A DNA stretch of 7,381 nt from positions 1 through 7,381 of the forward strand of contig JAHEOB010000091.1 of NCBI GenBank assembly GCA_018610095.1, written 5' to 3'. The notes under the pieces were generated by a model. That model was not told the DNA's origin. It saw nothing but the letters and a program-made list of their open reading frames with translations, and did no database searches. Both the position numbers and the translations under genes were made by a program. Of the stretch, positions 1-5,674 are shown in pieces. Source of the stretch: Halothece sp. MAG (GTDB taxonomy: Bacteria > Cyanobacteriota > Cyanobacteriia > Cyanobacteriales > Rubidibacteraceae). Each line of letters starts with the position of its first letter. The stretch's first letter is position 1.

Positions 1-1
1 T

Positions 2-151
2 AAAACCCTTGCCAATATTGAGGCAATTGGTAACGACTTCTACTGGGATGAATCAGGAGGATGTGGCAAAGGCGGGCAAAGTGGATTACCCGTGGGATGC
101 GGAGGACCAAGTCTCCGCATTCAAGATGTGGTCGTTGGAGGCGAAAATTAA
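2..151 (+). CDS. C-terminal end of an unrecognised Gly/Cys-rich protein (partial)
   Basis: The frame starting at base 2 is open from the window edge to a TAA at 149-151 and gives 49 residues, beginning KTLANIEAIG and ending QDVVVGGEN. The gene starts upstream of the window. The tail is rich in glycine, with two cysteines about 13 residues apart (in ESGGCGKG and PVGCGG) that could form a disulfide if the protein is exported. It also has a short hydrophobic strand (LRIQDVVV) near the end. I do not recognise the family. The end lies only 11 bp from the stop of the convergent gene at 163-576, which fits a genuine gene end. An ATG-initiated ORF in another frame (9-218) covers the same bases but would run across the convergent gene's 3' end, so this frame is preferred. 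Being coding is fairly likely; the function is unknown. Confidence 0.55.
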   Translation, partial: KTLANIEAIGNDFYWDESGGCGKGGQSGLPVGCGGPSLRIQDVVVGGEN

Positions 152-162
152 TTTAAATAGAT

Positions 163-576
163 TTACAAATCACTTTCTTTGGTCAGCGTTTCTTTTTTCA
201 GCATCATATTTCCCATAAAAGCCCATTCACCAACTAGCTTCGGGCCTTGCTGACCTTCCTTTATTTCATAAACGGCAATGCCAGAACGTTGTTCATCTTT
301 AAAACTGACAGCTAAGACATCATCCTTTCGGATACTAGTGCCTTGGTAAGTTTGTAGCCCATCTTCAATTATCCACTTGATTTGGTAAGTTTCACCTTTT
401 TGAGTAATTTTGGCAGTTCCTTGATAGTCGTCCTGAGCATAGCTCCCTTCTACTTGATACTCACCTGTAATATCGATATCATCAGTATTTGCTTGACTAA
501 CTGTTGGTAAAAAAGTCGCTACCGTTAATGGAGCTGCGAAAAATAAAGCTAATAATGAGGATTTTGGTAATTTCAT
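163..576 (-). CDS. Small exported beta-rich protein, hypothetical
   Basis: The product has 137 residues. Residues 1-29 form a typical Sec signal peptide: a short basic start (MKLPKS), a hydrophobic core (LLALFFAAPLTVATFL), and SQA before the likely cleavage at residue 29/30. The mature part is about 108 residues with no further membrane segment. It shows regularly spaced Gly, Tyr and Trp: GEYQVEG at 38-44, YQGTAKI at 51-57, GETYQIKW at 61-68, YQGT at 77-80, IAVYEI at 100-105 and LVGEW at 114-118. This resembles small secreted cyanobacterial proteins with a repeated Y-x-G-x-x-x-I / Y-x-x-x-W pattern, some of them named fibronectin-binding protein without functional proof. That family link is from memory and uncertain. 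A small beta-barrel in the periplasm or outside the cell is inferred. No clear Shine-Dalgarno precedes the ATG. It points the same way as the DUF3082 gene, 71 bp behind it, and may share its transcript. Confidence 0.85.
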   Translation of the reverse strand: MKLPKSSLLALFFAAPLTVATFLPTVSQANTDDIDITGEYQVEGSYAQDDYQGTAKITQKGETYQIKWIIEDGLQTYQGTSIRKDDVLAVSFKDEQRSGIAVYEIKEGQQGPKLVGEWAFMGNMMLKKETLTKESDL

Positions 577-628
577 GTTTTGATTTAACCTGTCAATTTT
601 AAACCTTCAAATGACAATCATAACAGTC

Positions 629-642
629 AATTCAATTGAATT
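629..642. repeat. 14-bp perfect AT-rich palindrome
   Basis: AATTCAATTGAATT reads the same on both strands and sits 5 bp after the stop of the DUF3082 gene, in the 71-bp gap before the exported-protein gene. There is no GC-rich stem or T-tract, so it is a poor intrinsic terminator. It could be an operator-like site for the downstream minus-strand gene. On the minus strand a TATGAT hexamer (617-622) follows it closely and could be a -10 element, but no good -35 goes with it. Confidence 0.35.
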
Positions 643-647
643 AAAAA

Positions 648-977
648 CTACTCTTTGTCTTCTGCATTGACAGCACTTTCATGACTTCCATTTCGTAACC
701 ACTGCAGTGCTGTTTGTAAAGCCAATAACAACAAACCAATGGCAACAAAAACAAAAAGAGCAGTAAATAAAATACTCCCTCCCATTACTAACGTTCTTAC
801 AGCAACTGAAATCGTCATTGCCATTTGATTGCTATCAGGGAGGGGTTTGTCAGCATAGGCACTAATAATGCTTTGGCTTAACCAATACAACGGTACCGTC
901 AAGCCACTAGCAATTAAAGCACCTAACAAAGCATTTCTGACAGTTTTTCCGTAGGATGAAGAAATCGGTTCTGTCAT
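648..977 (-). CDS. DUF3082-family two-helix membrane protein
   Basis: The product has 109 residues. Hydrophobic stretches at about 14-40 (NALLGALIASGLTVPLYWLS and following) and 60-90 (VRTLVMGGSILFTALFVFVA and following) predict two transmembrane helices with short charged ends. The loop has the pattern ADKPLPDSNQMAMTISVAVRTLV, which matches what I know of DUF3082, a small membrane family of cyanobacteria and photosynthetic eukaryotes with no assigned reaction. The family call comes from the pattern and is not proven. The length suits a complete protein. The start is well supported by a Shine-Dalgarno at 984-990, six bases before the ATG. It lies 101 bp downstream of the S1 gene on the same strand, and the gap leaves room for its own promoter. 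Location in the thylakoid or plasma membrane is inferred. Confidence 0.85.
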   Translation of the reverse strand: MTEPISSSYGKTVRNALLGALIASGLTVPLYWLSQSIISAYADKPLPDSNQMAMTISVAVRTLVMGGSILFTALFVFVAIGLLLLALQTALQWLRNGSHESAVNAEDKE

Positions 978-983
978 AGTGAA

Positions 984-990
984 TCACCTT
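984..990 (-). promoter_or_regulatory. Shine-Dalgarno of the DUF3082 gene
   Basis: On the minus strand AAGGTGA, complementary to the 16S rRNA 3' end, lies six bases before the ATG at 975-977 and fixes this start. The core overlaps a small inverted repeat (TCAC-TAAAG-GTGA, 984-996) that could weakly hide it. A four-pair stem alone is little evidence of control. Confidence 0.6.
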
Positions 991-1078
991 TAGTGACAAT
1001 TAGGAAGGGGGCACATTTTGCAAACTTAATGATCTCAGCCCCTGTTTTTCCTCTATTAATTGAGCCCATTATTTAGCT

Positions 1079-1978
1079 CTAGCTAGAGGAGTCTTGGATT
1101 CGTGATTCTGCCTTTTCCATCACTTCCGATTTTTGATCTAAAATTTGACCCGGATAAGATTCTAACTCCTTAGTGGAGAGGGCAATTCGTCGCTGATTTT
1201 CATCAACATCGACAATCATTACTTTAATCTTTTCGCCAACGGAAAATAGCGATTCCAGTGATTCCACTCGCTTTTGACTGACTTGTTTAATATGGAGTAA
1301 TCCCGTTACCCCTGCAGCAAGTTCCACAAAAACCCCATAAGGCTTAATGTTAACAACTTCGCCTTCGGTCAAATGACCAACAATAATCTCTCCCATGGCA
1401 TCTGCTTTAGCAGCTTCTCGTTGGGATAAGACTAACCGGTTCTGTTCAGGATCAACTTCAATCAAAAGCCCTGTAATGGTTTGCCCGATGAGATCATCTA
1501 GATTTTCAGCAGCTAGAAGGTGCGATCGCGGAATAAAGGCACGCAACCCCATAATCTCGCCTTTAACGCCCCCACGATTGCTGCCAGTGACTTGCATTTC
1601 CACAGGGGTTTTATCTTCTTGATACTGTTGTAAGGTTTCCCAAACTTCTTGTCGCTGTAATTCTCGTCGCGAAAGCGTCACTTGCCCATCCGCATTTTGT
1701 TCACGGATGACTAAAAAATCGCATTCTTCCTCGAAGGAAAAGATTTCATCGAATCGAGTGACCGTTCCTAATGCTGCCTCTCGCAGAGGGAGAAGCCCAG
1801 GAGATTTGCCCCCAATATCAACAAAGGCAACATCATTATCATAGTTAACCACTTTGCCACGGACAACTTGACCTTGTTGGAAGTGATAATCATACTCGGC
1901 AAGGGCTTTCTCAAAATCTTCTTGAGAAAAGGGAATATTGGATTGAGATTCGGAAGAAGGGGTGAAATTAGAGGTCAT
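1079..1978 (-). CDS. rps1B: 30S ribosomal protein S1-like RNA-binding protein, three S1 domains
   Basis: The product has 299 residues with three S1 (OB-fold) repeats at about 35-105, 123-188 and 202-271. Repeat 1 has GQVVRGKVV, VDIGGKSPGLLPL and TLSRRE. Repeat 2 has GGVKGEIMGLRAFIPRSHL and LVLSQRE. Repeat 3 has NIKPYGVFVEL, GVTGLLHIKQVS and RIALSTKE. Proteobacterial S1 has six repeats, whereas cyanobacterial and plastid S1 proteins are about 300-400 residues with three. Cyanobacteria usually carry more than one copy. The length and repeat 2 fit the Rps1b/Nbp1 type better than Rps1a, but I assign the paralogue with limited confidence. The role is binding single-stranded mRNA or rRNA at the 30S subunit. 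The start has no Shine-Dalgarno (ACTTACC precedes the ATG), as expected for an S1-dependent message. The C-terminal 30 residues are charged and probably flexible. A hairpin at 2018-2039 lies 40 bp upstream. Confidence 0.93.
   Translation of the reverse strand: MTSNFTPSSESQSNIPFSQEDFEKALAEYDYHFQQGQVVRGKVVNYDNDVAFVDIGGKSPGLLPLREAALGTVTRFDEIFSFEEECDFLVIREQNADGQVTLSRRELQRQEVWETLQQYQEDKTPVEMQVTGSNRGGVKGEIMGLRAFIPRSHLLAAENLDDLIGQTITGLLIEVDPEQNRLVLSQREAAKADAMGEIIVGHLTEGEVVNIKPYGVFVELAAGVTGLLHIKQVSQKRVESLESLFSVGEKIKVMIVDVDENQRRIALSTKELESYPGQILDQKSEVMEKAESRIQDSSS
1522..1529. repeat. HIP1 octamer in the S1 gene
   Basis: GCGATCGC overlaps the codons for Pro150-Arg-Ser-His153 in the second S1 repeat. 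Confidence 0.9.
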
Positions 1979-2000
1979 TGGTAAGTTAAAAGCGTATTAG

Positions 2001-2039
2001 TAAAACAAAATTAGGGTGGGGGAAATGTTGCTTTCCCCC
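2001..2039 (-). terminator. Probable Rho-independent terminator of the hydrolase gene
   Basis: A perfect 8-bp inverted repeat, GGGGGAAA (2018-2025) and TTTCCCCC (2032-2039), encloses a 6-nt loop. Read on the minus strand, the stem lies 21 bp after the hydrolase stop and is followed, after about seven bases, by a T-rich run (AATTTTGTTTTA). The plus-strand reading has no T-run, so the minus orientation is favoured. The offset T-run makes it less than ideal. Because it is also only 40 bp before the S1 start, it could instead be a leader structure of that mRNA. Confidence 0.55.
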
Positions 2040-2060
2040 GATGGGTAACGTTGCTATCAG

Positions 2061-2810
2061 TTACTGTTTCAGGGTTTGTTGAAACAATTCTTTGACTCGT
2101 TCCCAACAATGTTGAGCAGCAGTAGGTTCATAACTGGCTCGTTGATCACAGAAAAAGCCATGATCGGCTCCATCATAGCGAAAGATACGGTGAGCAATGT
2201 TATGTTTTTTAAGTTCTGCTTCAATTTGATCCACTTGTTCTAAGGGAATTAAGGGATCTTCCTTGCCAAAGAACAGATAAATGGTGCCTTTAATATCTTT
2301 GGTGCGAGTAATGGTGGGTTCGCCTCCCCCTGGGGTATTGGTGGCAATGCCTGCCCCATAACAAGACGCAGTGGCTTGCATATCATCTAGGGTGGCTGCC
2401 AAATAGACGACATGACCCCCGAAACAGAAACCAATACTACCAAAGCCTTTTTGTGAGTCACAATTGGGTAGTGATTTTAAATAATTAATGGTGCATTGGA
2501 TATCATTAAGCAGTTCATTTGCCTTAGTTTGTTCTTTATACTTGCGTCCTAATTCTAATTCCTCTTGGGAATAGCCCACAGCAAACCCAGGGGCTTGTCG
2601 TTGATAAATAGCAGGGGCGGCAGCAATATACCCTTCATGGGCAATGCGGCGGGTGACTTCTTTAATATGGTCGTTTACCCCAAATACTTCCTGAACCACA
2701 ATAATCCCAGGATAGGTTCCAGCATCGGTGGGTTGCGCCAGATAAGTATCGACTTCGACATCTCCTGCATCAACTTTAATATCTTCGGTTTTGAGATCAG
2801 ACACTGTCAT
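2061..2810 (-). CDS. Dienelactone hydrolase family protein (alpha/beta hydrolase)
   Basis: The product has 249 residues, the usual size of the family. The Cys-Asp-His triad is visible: nucleophile Cys129 in GFCFGG (128-132 region), Asp185 in KEDPLIP, and His217 in GADHGFF. Glu41 in VVQEVFG matches the conserved glutamate that interacts with the active-site cysteine in Pseudomonas carboxymethylenebutenolidase. The N-terminal PGIIVVQEVFGVNDHIKEVT and GYIAAAPAIY segments are also typical. There is no signal peptide, so it is probably cytoplasmic. The family opens lactone or ester bonds. No other catabolic gene is nearby, so chloroaromatic degradation should not be assumed and the natural substrate is unknown. 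It lies 41 bp after the ABC ATPase gene on the same strand with no terminator between, so co-transcription is plausible. The start has no strong Shine-Dalgarno but suits the family's N-terminus. Confidence 0.93.
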   Translation of the reverse strand: MTVSDLKTEDIKVDAGDVEVDTYLAQPTDAGTYPGIIVVQEVFGVNDHIKEVTRRIAHEGYIAAAPAIYQRQAPGFAVGYSQEELELGRKYKEQTKANELLNDIQCTINYLKSLPNCDSQKGFGSIGFCFGGHVVYLAATLDDMQATASCYGAGIATNTPGGGEPTITRTKDIKGTIYLFFGKEDPLIPLEQVDQIEAELKKHNIAHRIFRYDGADHGFFCDQRASYEPTAAQHCWERVKELFQQTLKQ

Positions 2811-2851
2811 AGGTTTGGCTCGTTAATGCTTCCCGTTGATTGAATTTTAAT

Positions 2852-3541
2852 TTAATTTGGTAATATTAAACGACCATCTTCCAAATAAGTAATGTGATCC
2901 GCAACGTCTTGAATTCTAGGATCATGGGTCACAATTAAAACCGTACAGCCTTTTTCCTTGGCGAGATGCTTAAGTAATTCTGTCACTTGATAACCACTTT
3001 GAGAGTCTAGGGCTGCGGTGGGCTCATCTGCCATGATTAAACAAGGGCTTCCTGCTAGGGCGCGAGCAATTGCCACCCGTTGTTTTTGCCCCCCCGACAA
3101 ATCTTTCGGTTTTTGATTAGCGTATAAGTGTAATCCCACTTGTTGTAATAATTCTTGAGCTTGATACCGGGCTTGTTCTTTTTTAACGCCCTTCATATTT
3201 AAGATAATTTCAATATTTTCTGCTGCTGTCAGGGCTGGAAATAAATTAAAGTTTTGAAAGATAAAACCAATATGTTCACGTCGGAAAGCTGTCCGTTTTT
3301 GACGAGATAAATGGGTAATTTCTTGCCCTAATAAATAAACTTGTCCTTGAGTGGGGGTTAATAATCCTGCCAGAATGGAAATAAAAGTTGTTTTGCCCGA
3401 ACCTGACGGACCCATTAATAGTTGAATGGTTCCCCGAGTCGCTTTCCAATTAATATTTTTCAAAATGGGAATCTCTTGTTGCCCTGATTTGAAAAACATG
3501 GTGATTTGTTCGGCTTGAACCGTGACACTAGGGGAAGCCAT
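2852..3541 (-). CDS. ABC exporter ATP-binding protein (DevA/MacB/LolD type)
   Basis: This is a full nucleotide-binding domain. Numbered from a TTG at 3590-3592, it shows Walker A GPSGSGKTT (61-69), Q-loop Gln113 in IFQNFNLFPAL, signature LSGGQKQRVAIARAL (165-179), Walker B CLIMADEP with Asp189-Glu190, and H-loop His223 in IVTHD. These are the features of ATPases that pair with four-helix FtsX/MacB permeases such as DevC, LolC and MacB. It should power the permease encoded just upstream. I place the start at the ATG 3539-3541 (MASPSVTV, 229 residues) because family members begin shortly before this point. A TTG at 3592 would add 17 residues (246). Neither has a Shine-Dalgarno. The frame stays open back to the permease stop codon, so the two genes share one frame. 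Orthology to heterocyst devA is not claimed. Confidence 0.92.
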   Translation of the reverse strand: MASPSVTVQAEQITMFFKSGQQEIPILKNINWKATRGTIQLLMGPSGSGKTTFISILAGLLTPTQGQVYLLGQEITHLSRQKRTAFRREHIGFIFQNFNLFPALTAAENIEIILNMKGVKKEQARYQAQELLQQVGLHLYANQKPKDLSGGQKQRVAIARALAGSPCLIMADEPTAALDSQSGYQVTELLKHLAKEKGCTVLIVTHDPRIQDVADHITYLEDGRLILPN

Positions 3542-3604
3542 TGAAGGGGAAACAGAATTTAATTGGGATCGGTTTTTAAAAAACACAATCAATAATGACT
3601 GACA

Positions 3605-4864
3605 CTACGCTTTGAATACAATGGCGGGATCAACTCGATTCACTTTTTGAATCGCAAAAATAGCAGAACCAATACACATCGCCATGGTGATTACAAAAAT
3701 GGCGATCGCGCTGGTAGGGGTAATTAACAGTAAGGTTCCCTGACTACTATTAATCCAATAGGCAACCCCAAACGATAACAGCATGGCAGGGAGATAACCA
3801 AAAATTGCCATCCAAACGGCTTGCTCAATAATGATTCGATAAATCATTCCTGCTGACGCTCCCATAGCTTTGAGCGTTCCAAACTCTTTGAGATGATCAG
3901 AAACCGAAGAATATAAAATTTGGCTAACCACTACTGTTCCGACGACAATTCCAACGACAGTGCCTAATCCTAAAACAAGACCAATGCCAGTTCGTTGCTG
4001 CCAATAAGTTTCGGTGATATTGATTAATTCTTCCTTAGTATAGGCTTTGACATTATTTAATTTCTGTTCTAATTTGTCCTTGAGCGCTGATAAATCTTGA
4101 CCCGATTCCGCTTTAATTAAGATAAAGGTAACAACATCAGATGCAGCTAAATTTCTCGGTTCGATGTTGGGTTCAATGGTAGTAGCTTGATCGTCTGGTT
4201 CCGGATGAAACATATTAATGCATTCCAATTGTGAACCTTTCTCAGGTAACTGACAATTGATTTGTGAGGTTTGGCCCGCTCTTAAATAGGCATTGGCATT
4301 TTTCAGAGACATTAAAACAAAGGGGTTAGAAATCATTGAGGTATTGCCCTCAGTCATTCCCACCACTTCCACCGGTAAAGAACTCATTTGGAGTTGATCC
4401 CCAATGCCTTCTACCTGCAAGGTATTTTGATCAAAAATATCAATCATTGCTGTATAAGGTTCCGTTAAGTTGGAAACAGACCCTTCTAAAACCGTTTCCG
4501 GTTGATAAAGCGAACTTTGGGGATTAAATCCAATAATCCGGACTCGAACCAGCTCTCCTTCTTTTGGAAACCAGTGCGCCCCAGAAAAAATTAAACCATC
4601 TCCACGAGCCACTTCTGGCATTTTACGAGCCTTAATAAGCTCTGAGACTGGCACCGGCAGCGTTAGCTCTAATTGCACTAAGGTGTCAGATGCCACCCAA
4701 ATATCGGCGTTGGAATTTTCAATTAATTTGACCGTTGATTTGGAAAAACCGCTAAAAATGCCAAGCTGGATCGTAACCAGTGTAACCGCAAATAAAATCC
4801 CAGCTTGGGCAACTAAAAAGCGAGGGATGTCTTCTAATAGGTTTTTACGAGCTAAAGAAACCAT
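3605..4864 (-). CDS. ABC transporter permease, FtsX/MacB (DevC-like) family
   Basis: The product has 419 residues from the ATG at 4862-4864. A TTG two codons upstream is possible. Neither start has a Shine-Dalgarno. The layout is the MacB/FtsX one: helix 1 at about 16-37 (FLVAQAGILFAVTLVTIQLG), a large outer domain from about 43 to 288, then helices at about 292-318, 346-370 and 383-405. SSVSDHLKEFGTLKAMGAS between helices 2 and 3 is the conserved cytoplasmic coupling region. The end VDPAIVFKA matches the family's usual DPA-x-x-F ending. It is somewhat longer than classic DevC (about 385). The outer domain holds two cysteines (204 and 215) in a Pro/Glu-rich stretch that could form a disulfide. 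Together with the downstream ATPase it should export or extract a substrate by a mechanotransmission-type cycle, but the substrate cannot be read. An HlyD-type adaptor (DevB), often beside such genes, is absent from this window. Confidence 0.9.
   Translation of the reverse strand: MVSLARKNLLEDIPRFLVAQAGILFAVTLVTIQLGIFSGFSKSTVKLIENSNADIWVASDTLVQLELTLPVPVSELIKARKMPEVARGDGLIFSGAHWFPKEGELVRVRIIGFNPQSSLYQPETVLEGSVSNLTEPYTAMIDIFDQNTLQVEGIGDQLQMSSLPVEVVGMTEGNTSMISNPFVLMSLKNANAYLRAGQTSQINCQLPEKGSQLECINMFHPEPDDQATTIEPNIEPRNLAASDVVTFILIKAESGQDLSALKDKLEQKLNNVKAYTKEELINITETYWQQRTGIGLVLGLGTVVGIVVGTVVVSQILYSSVSDHLKEFGTLKAMGASAGMIYRIIIEQAVWMAIFGYLPAMLLSFGVAYWINSSQGTLLLITPTSAIAIFVITMAMCIGSAIFAIQKVNRVDPAIVFKA
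3702..3709. repeat. HIP1 octamer in the permease gene
   Basis: GCGATCGC lies in the codons for Ala-Ile-Ala in the last transmembrane helix (TSAIAIF). Confidence 0.9.
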
Positions 4865-4914
4865 AATCAATCAGCAATAATAGATAATGGACAATTGGGG
4901 AGAGAACTCGATAA

Positions 4915-4931
4915 GGTGAATATCTTTCACC
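4915..4931. other. Inverted repeat in the divergent permease/nusB spacer
   Basis: GGTGAA (4915-4920) and TTCACC (4926-4931) form a perfect 6-bp inverted repeat around TATCT. It sits near the middle of the 132-bp spacer (4865-4996) that must hold the promoters for both the exporter genes and nusB-ftsY. It could be a repressor site or a 5'-UTR hairpin. There is no T-run for termination. I found no convincing -35/-10 pair in the spacer on either strand. Confidence 0.3.
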
Positions 4932-4996
4932 CCCTCTTAAATTCCCCTGTCTTTATTACACCAAGGGAAGATTGGAATCACCAATAAGAACCAGCT

Positions 4997-5641
4997 ATGG
5001 AAAAGAAACAACCACGTCGCGTTGCTCGAGAATTAGCGCTTTTGAGTCAAGGACAAATGGGGGGAACCCCTCAACAACTCTCAAAGCAAGAACTATATCA
5101 CATTGTATTGGCTGCGATTCGTAGCCTCACTTACGAAGTGGAAGAAACCATTGAAAATGCTGCCGAAGAGTTAAATCGAGGGCGCGATCGCTTACTCAGT
5201 AGCGAAACGCGGGCTACAACCATTAATAGTGCCCGAACCATGATTTCAGAAGCAGTGGAGCTTACCCAAACCGCCATGAATCGTCTTGGGTATTCCATTG
5301 AGTTACCGGAATTTCTCTATATTGCTAACCAACAGCAGGTGCAAGATGATACCGTAAACTTTTTAACTACCATTGTTGACAATCGGCAGCAAATTGATGA
5401 TTGGATCAGTTCTGCTGTAGTGGATTGGAGCCTCGATCGCTTGCCGAAAATCGATCGCGATCTGTTACGACTAGCAGTGGCGGAAATGGCATTTTTAGAA
5501 ACCCCCGTTCAAATTGCCATTAATGAAGCAGTGGAATTGGCAAAACGATATTCTGATGAGCAGGGGTATCGTTTTATTAATGGCGCTCTCCGTCGGGTTA
5601 GTAAACAGTTAGATGTTTCTTCGTCTTCGGTTAGCGTTTAA
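4997..5641 (+). CDS. nusB: Transcription antitermination factor NusB (long cyanobacterial form)
   Basis: The product has 214 residues. The N-terminal arginine-rich helix PRRVARELALLS (6-17) is the RNA-contacting start of NusB. The C-terminal half has the family's order: VNFLTTIVDNRQQIDDWI (120-137), W144 with LDRLPKIDRDLLRLAVAEM (146-164), and INEAVELAKRYSDEQGYRFINGALRRV (175-201). NusB with S10 (NusE) binds boxA in rRNA leaders and supports antitermination. Bacterial NusB is usually 130-160 residues. The extra length lies between about 20 and 115, a predicted helical region (LTYEVEETIENAAEELNRGR and onward). Longer NusB proteins are, to my knowledge, common in cyanobacteria. No strong Shine-Dalgarno precedes the ATG. 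The ftsY start is 33 bp after the stop, suggesting a two-gene operon. Confidence 0.94.
   Translation: MEKKQPRRVARELALLSQGQMGGTPQQLSKQELYHIVLAAIRSLTYEVEETIENAAEELNRGRDRLLSSETRATTINSARTMISEAVELTQTAMNRLGYSIELPEFLYIANQQQVQDDTVNFLTTIVDNRQQIDDWISSAVVDWSLDRLPKIDRDLLRLAVAEMAFLETPVQIAINEAVELAKRYSDEQGYRFINGALRRVSKQLDVSSSSVSV
5184..5191. repeat. HIP1 octamer in nusB
   Basis: GCGATCGC overlaps the codons for Gly62-Arg-Asp-Arg65, within the cyanobacterial insertion of NusB. Confidence 0.9.
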
Positions 5642-5665
5642 CCCCATAATGACAGTTGCAATATT

Positions 5666-5672
5666 GGAGGAG
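5666..5672 (+). promoter_or_regulatory. Strong Shine-Dalgarno of ftsY
   Basis: GGAGGAG ends two bases before the ATG at 5675, with the GGAGG core (5666-5670) at a workable four-base spacing. It is the strongest ribosome binding site in the window and fixes the ftsY start. It also lets ftsY be translated independently of nusB. Confidence 0.75.
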
Positions 5673-5674
5673 TT

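Noticed and set aside
9..218. ATG-initiated 69-codon ORF on the plus strand at the left edge
   Set aside because: It overlaps the 3' end of the exported-protein gene on the other strand, and its sequence has no family character. The frame starting at base 2 ends cleanly before that gene and is the better reading.
1021..1078. Possible terminator after the S1 gene (GAGC/GCTC pairing)
   Set aside because: The stem is only four to five pairs with a long loop and no T-run on the minus strand, too weak to call.
1395..1622. Plus-strand ORF opposite the S1 gene
   Set aside because: It lies wholly antisense to a well-conserved S1 domain coding region and has no start signal; it is a shadow.
2565..2843. 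Plus-strand ORF opposite the hydrolase N-terminus
   Set aside because: It is antisense to the conserved VVQEVFG region, with no ribosome binding site and no family resemblance.
2811..2851. Possible terminator between the ATPase and the hydrolase genes
   Set aside because: The gap is AT-rich but holds no stable inverted repeat, so read-through is more likely.
4336..4880. Two short plus-strand ORFs opposite the permease gene
   Set aside because: Both are antisense to the permease outer domain or first helix and show no protein-like features.
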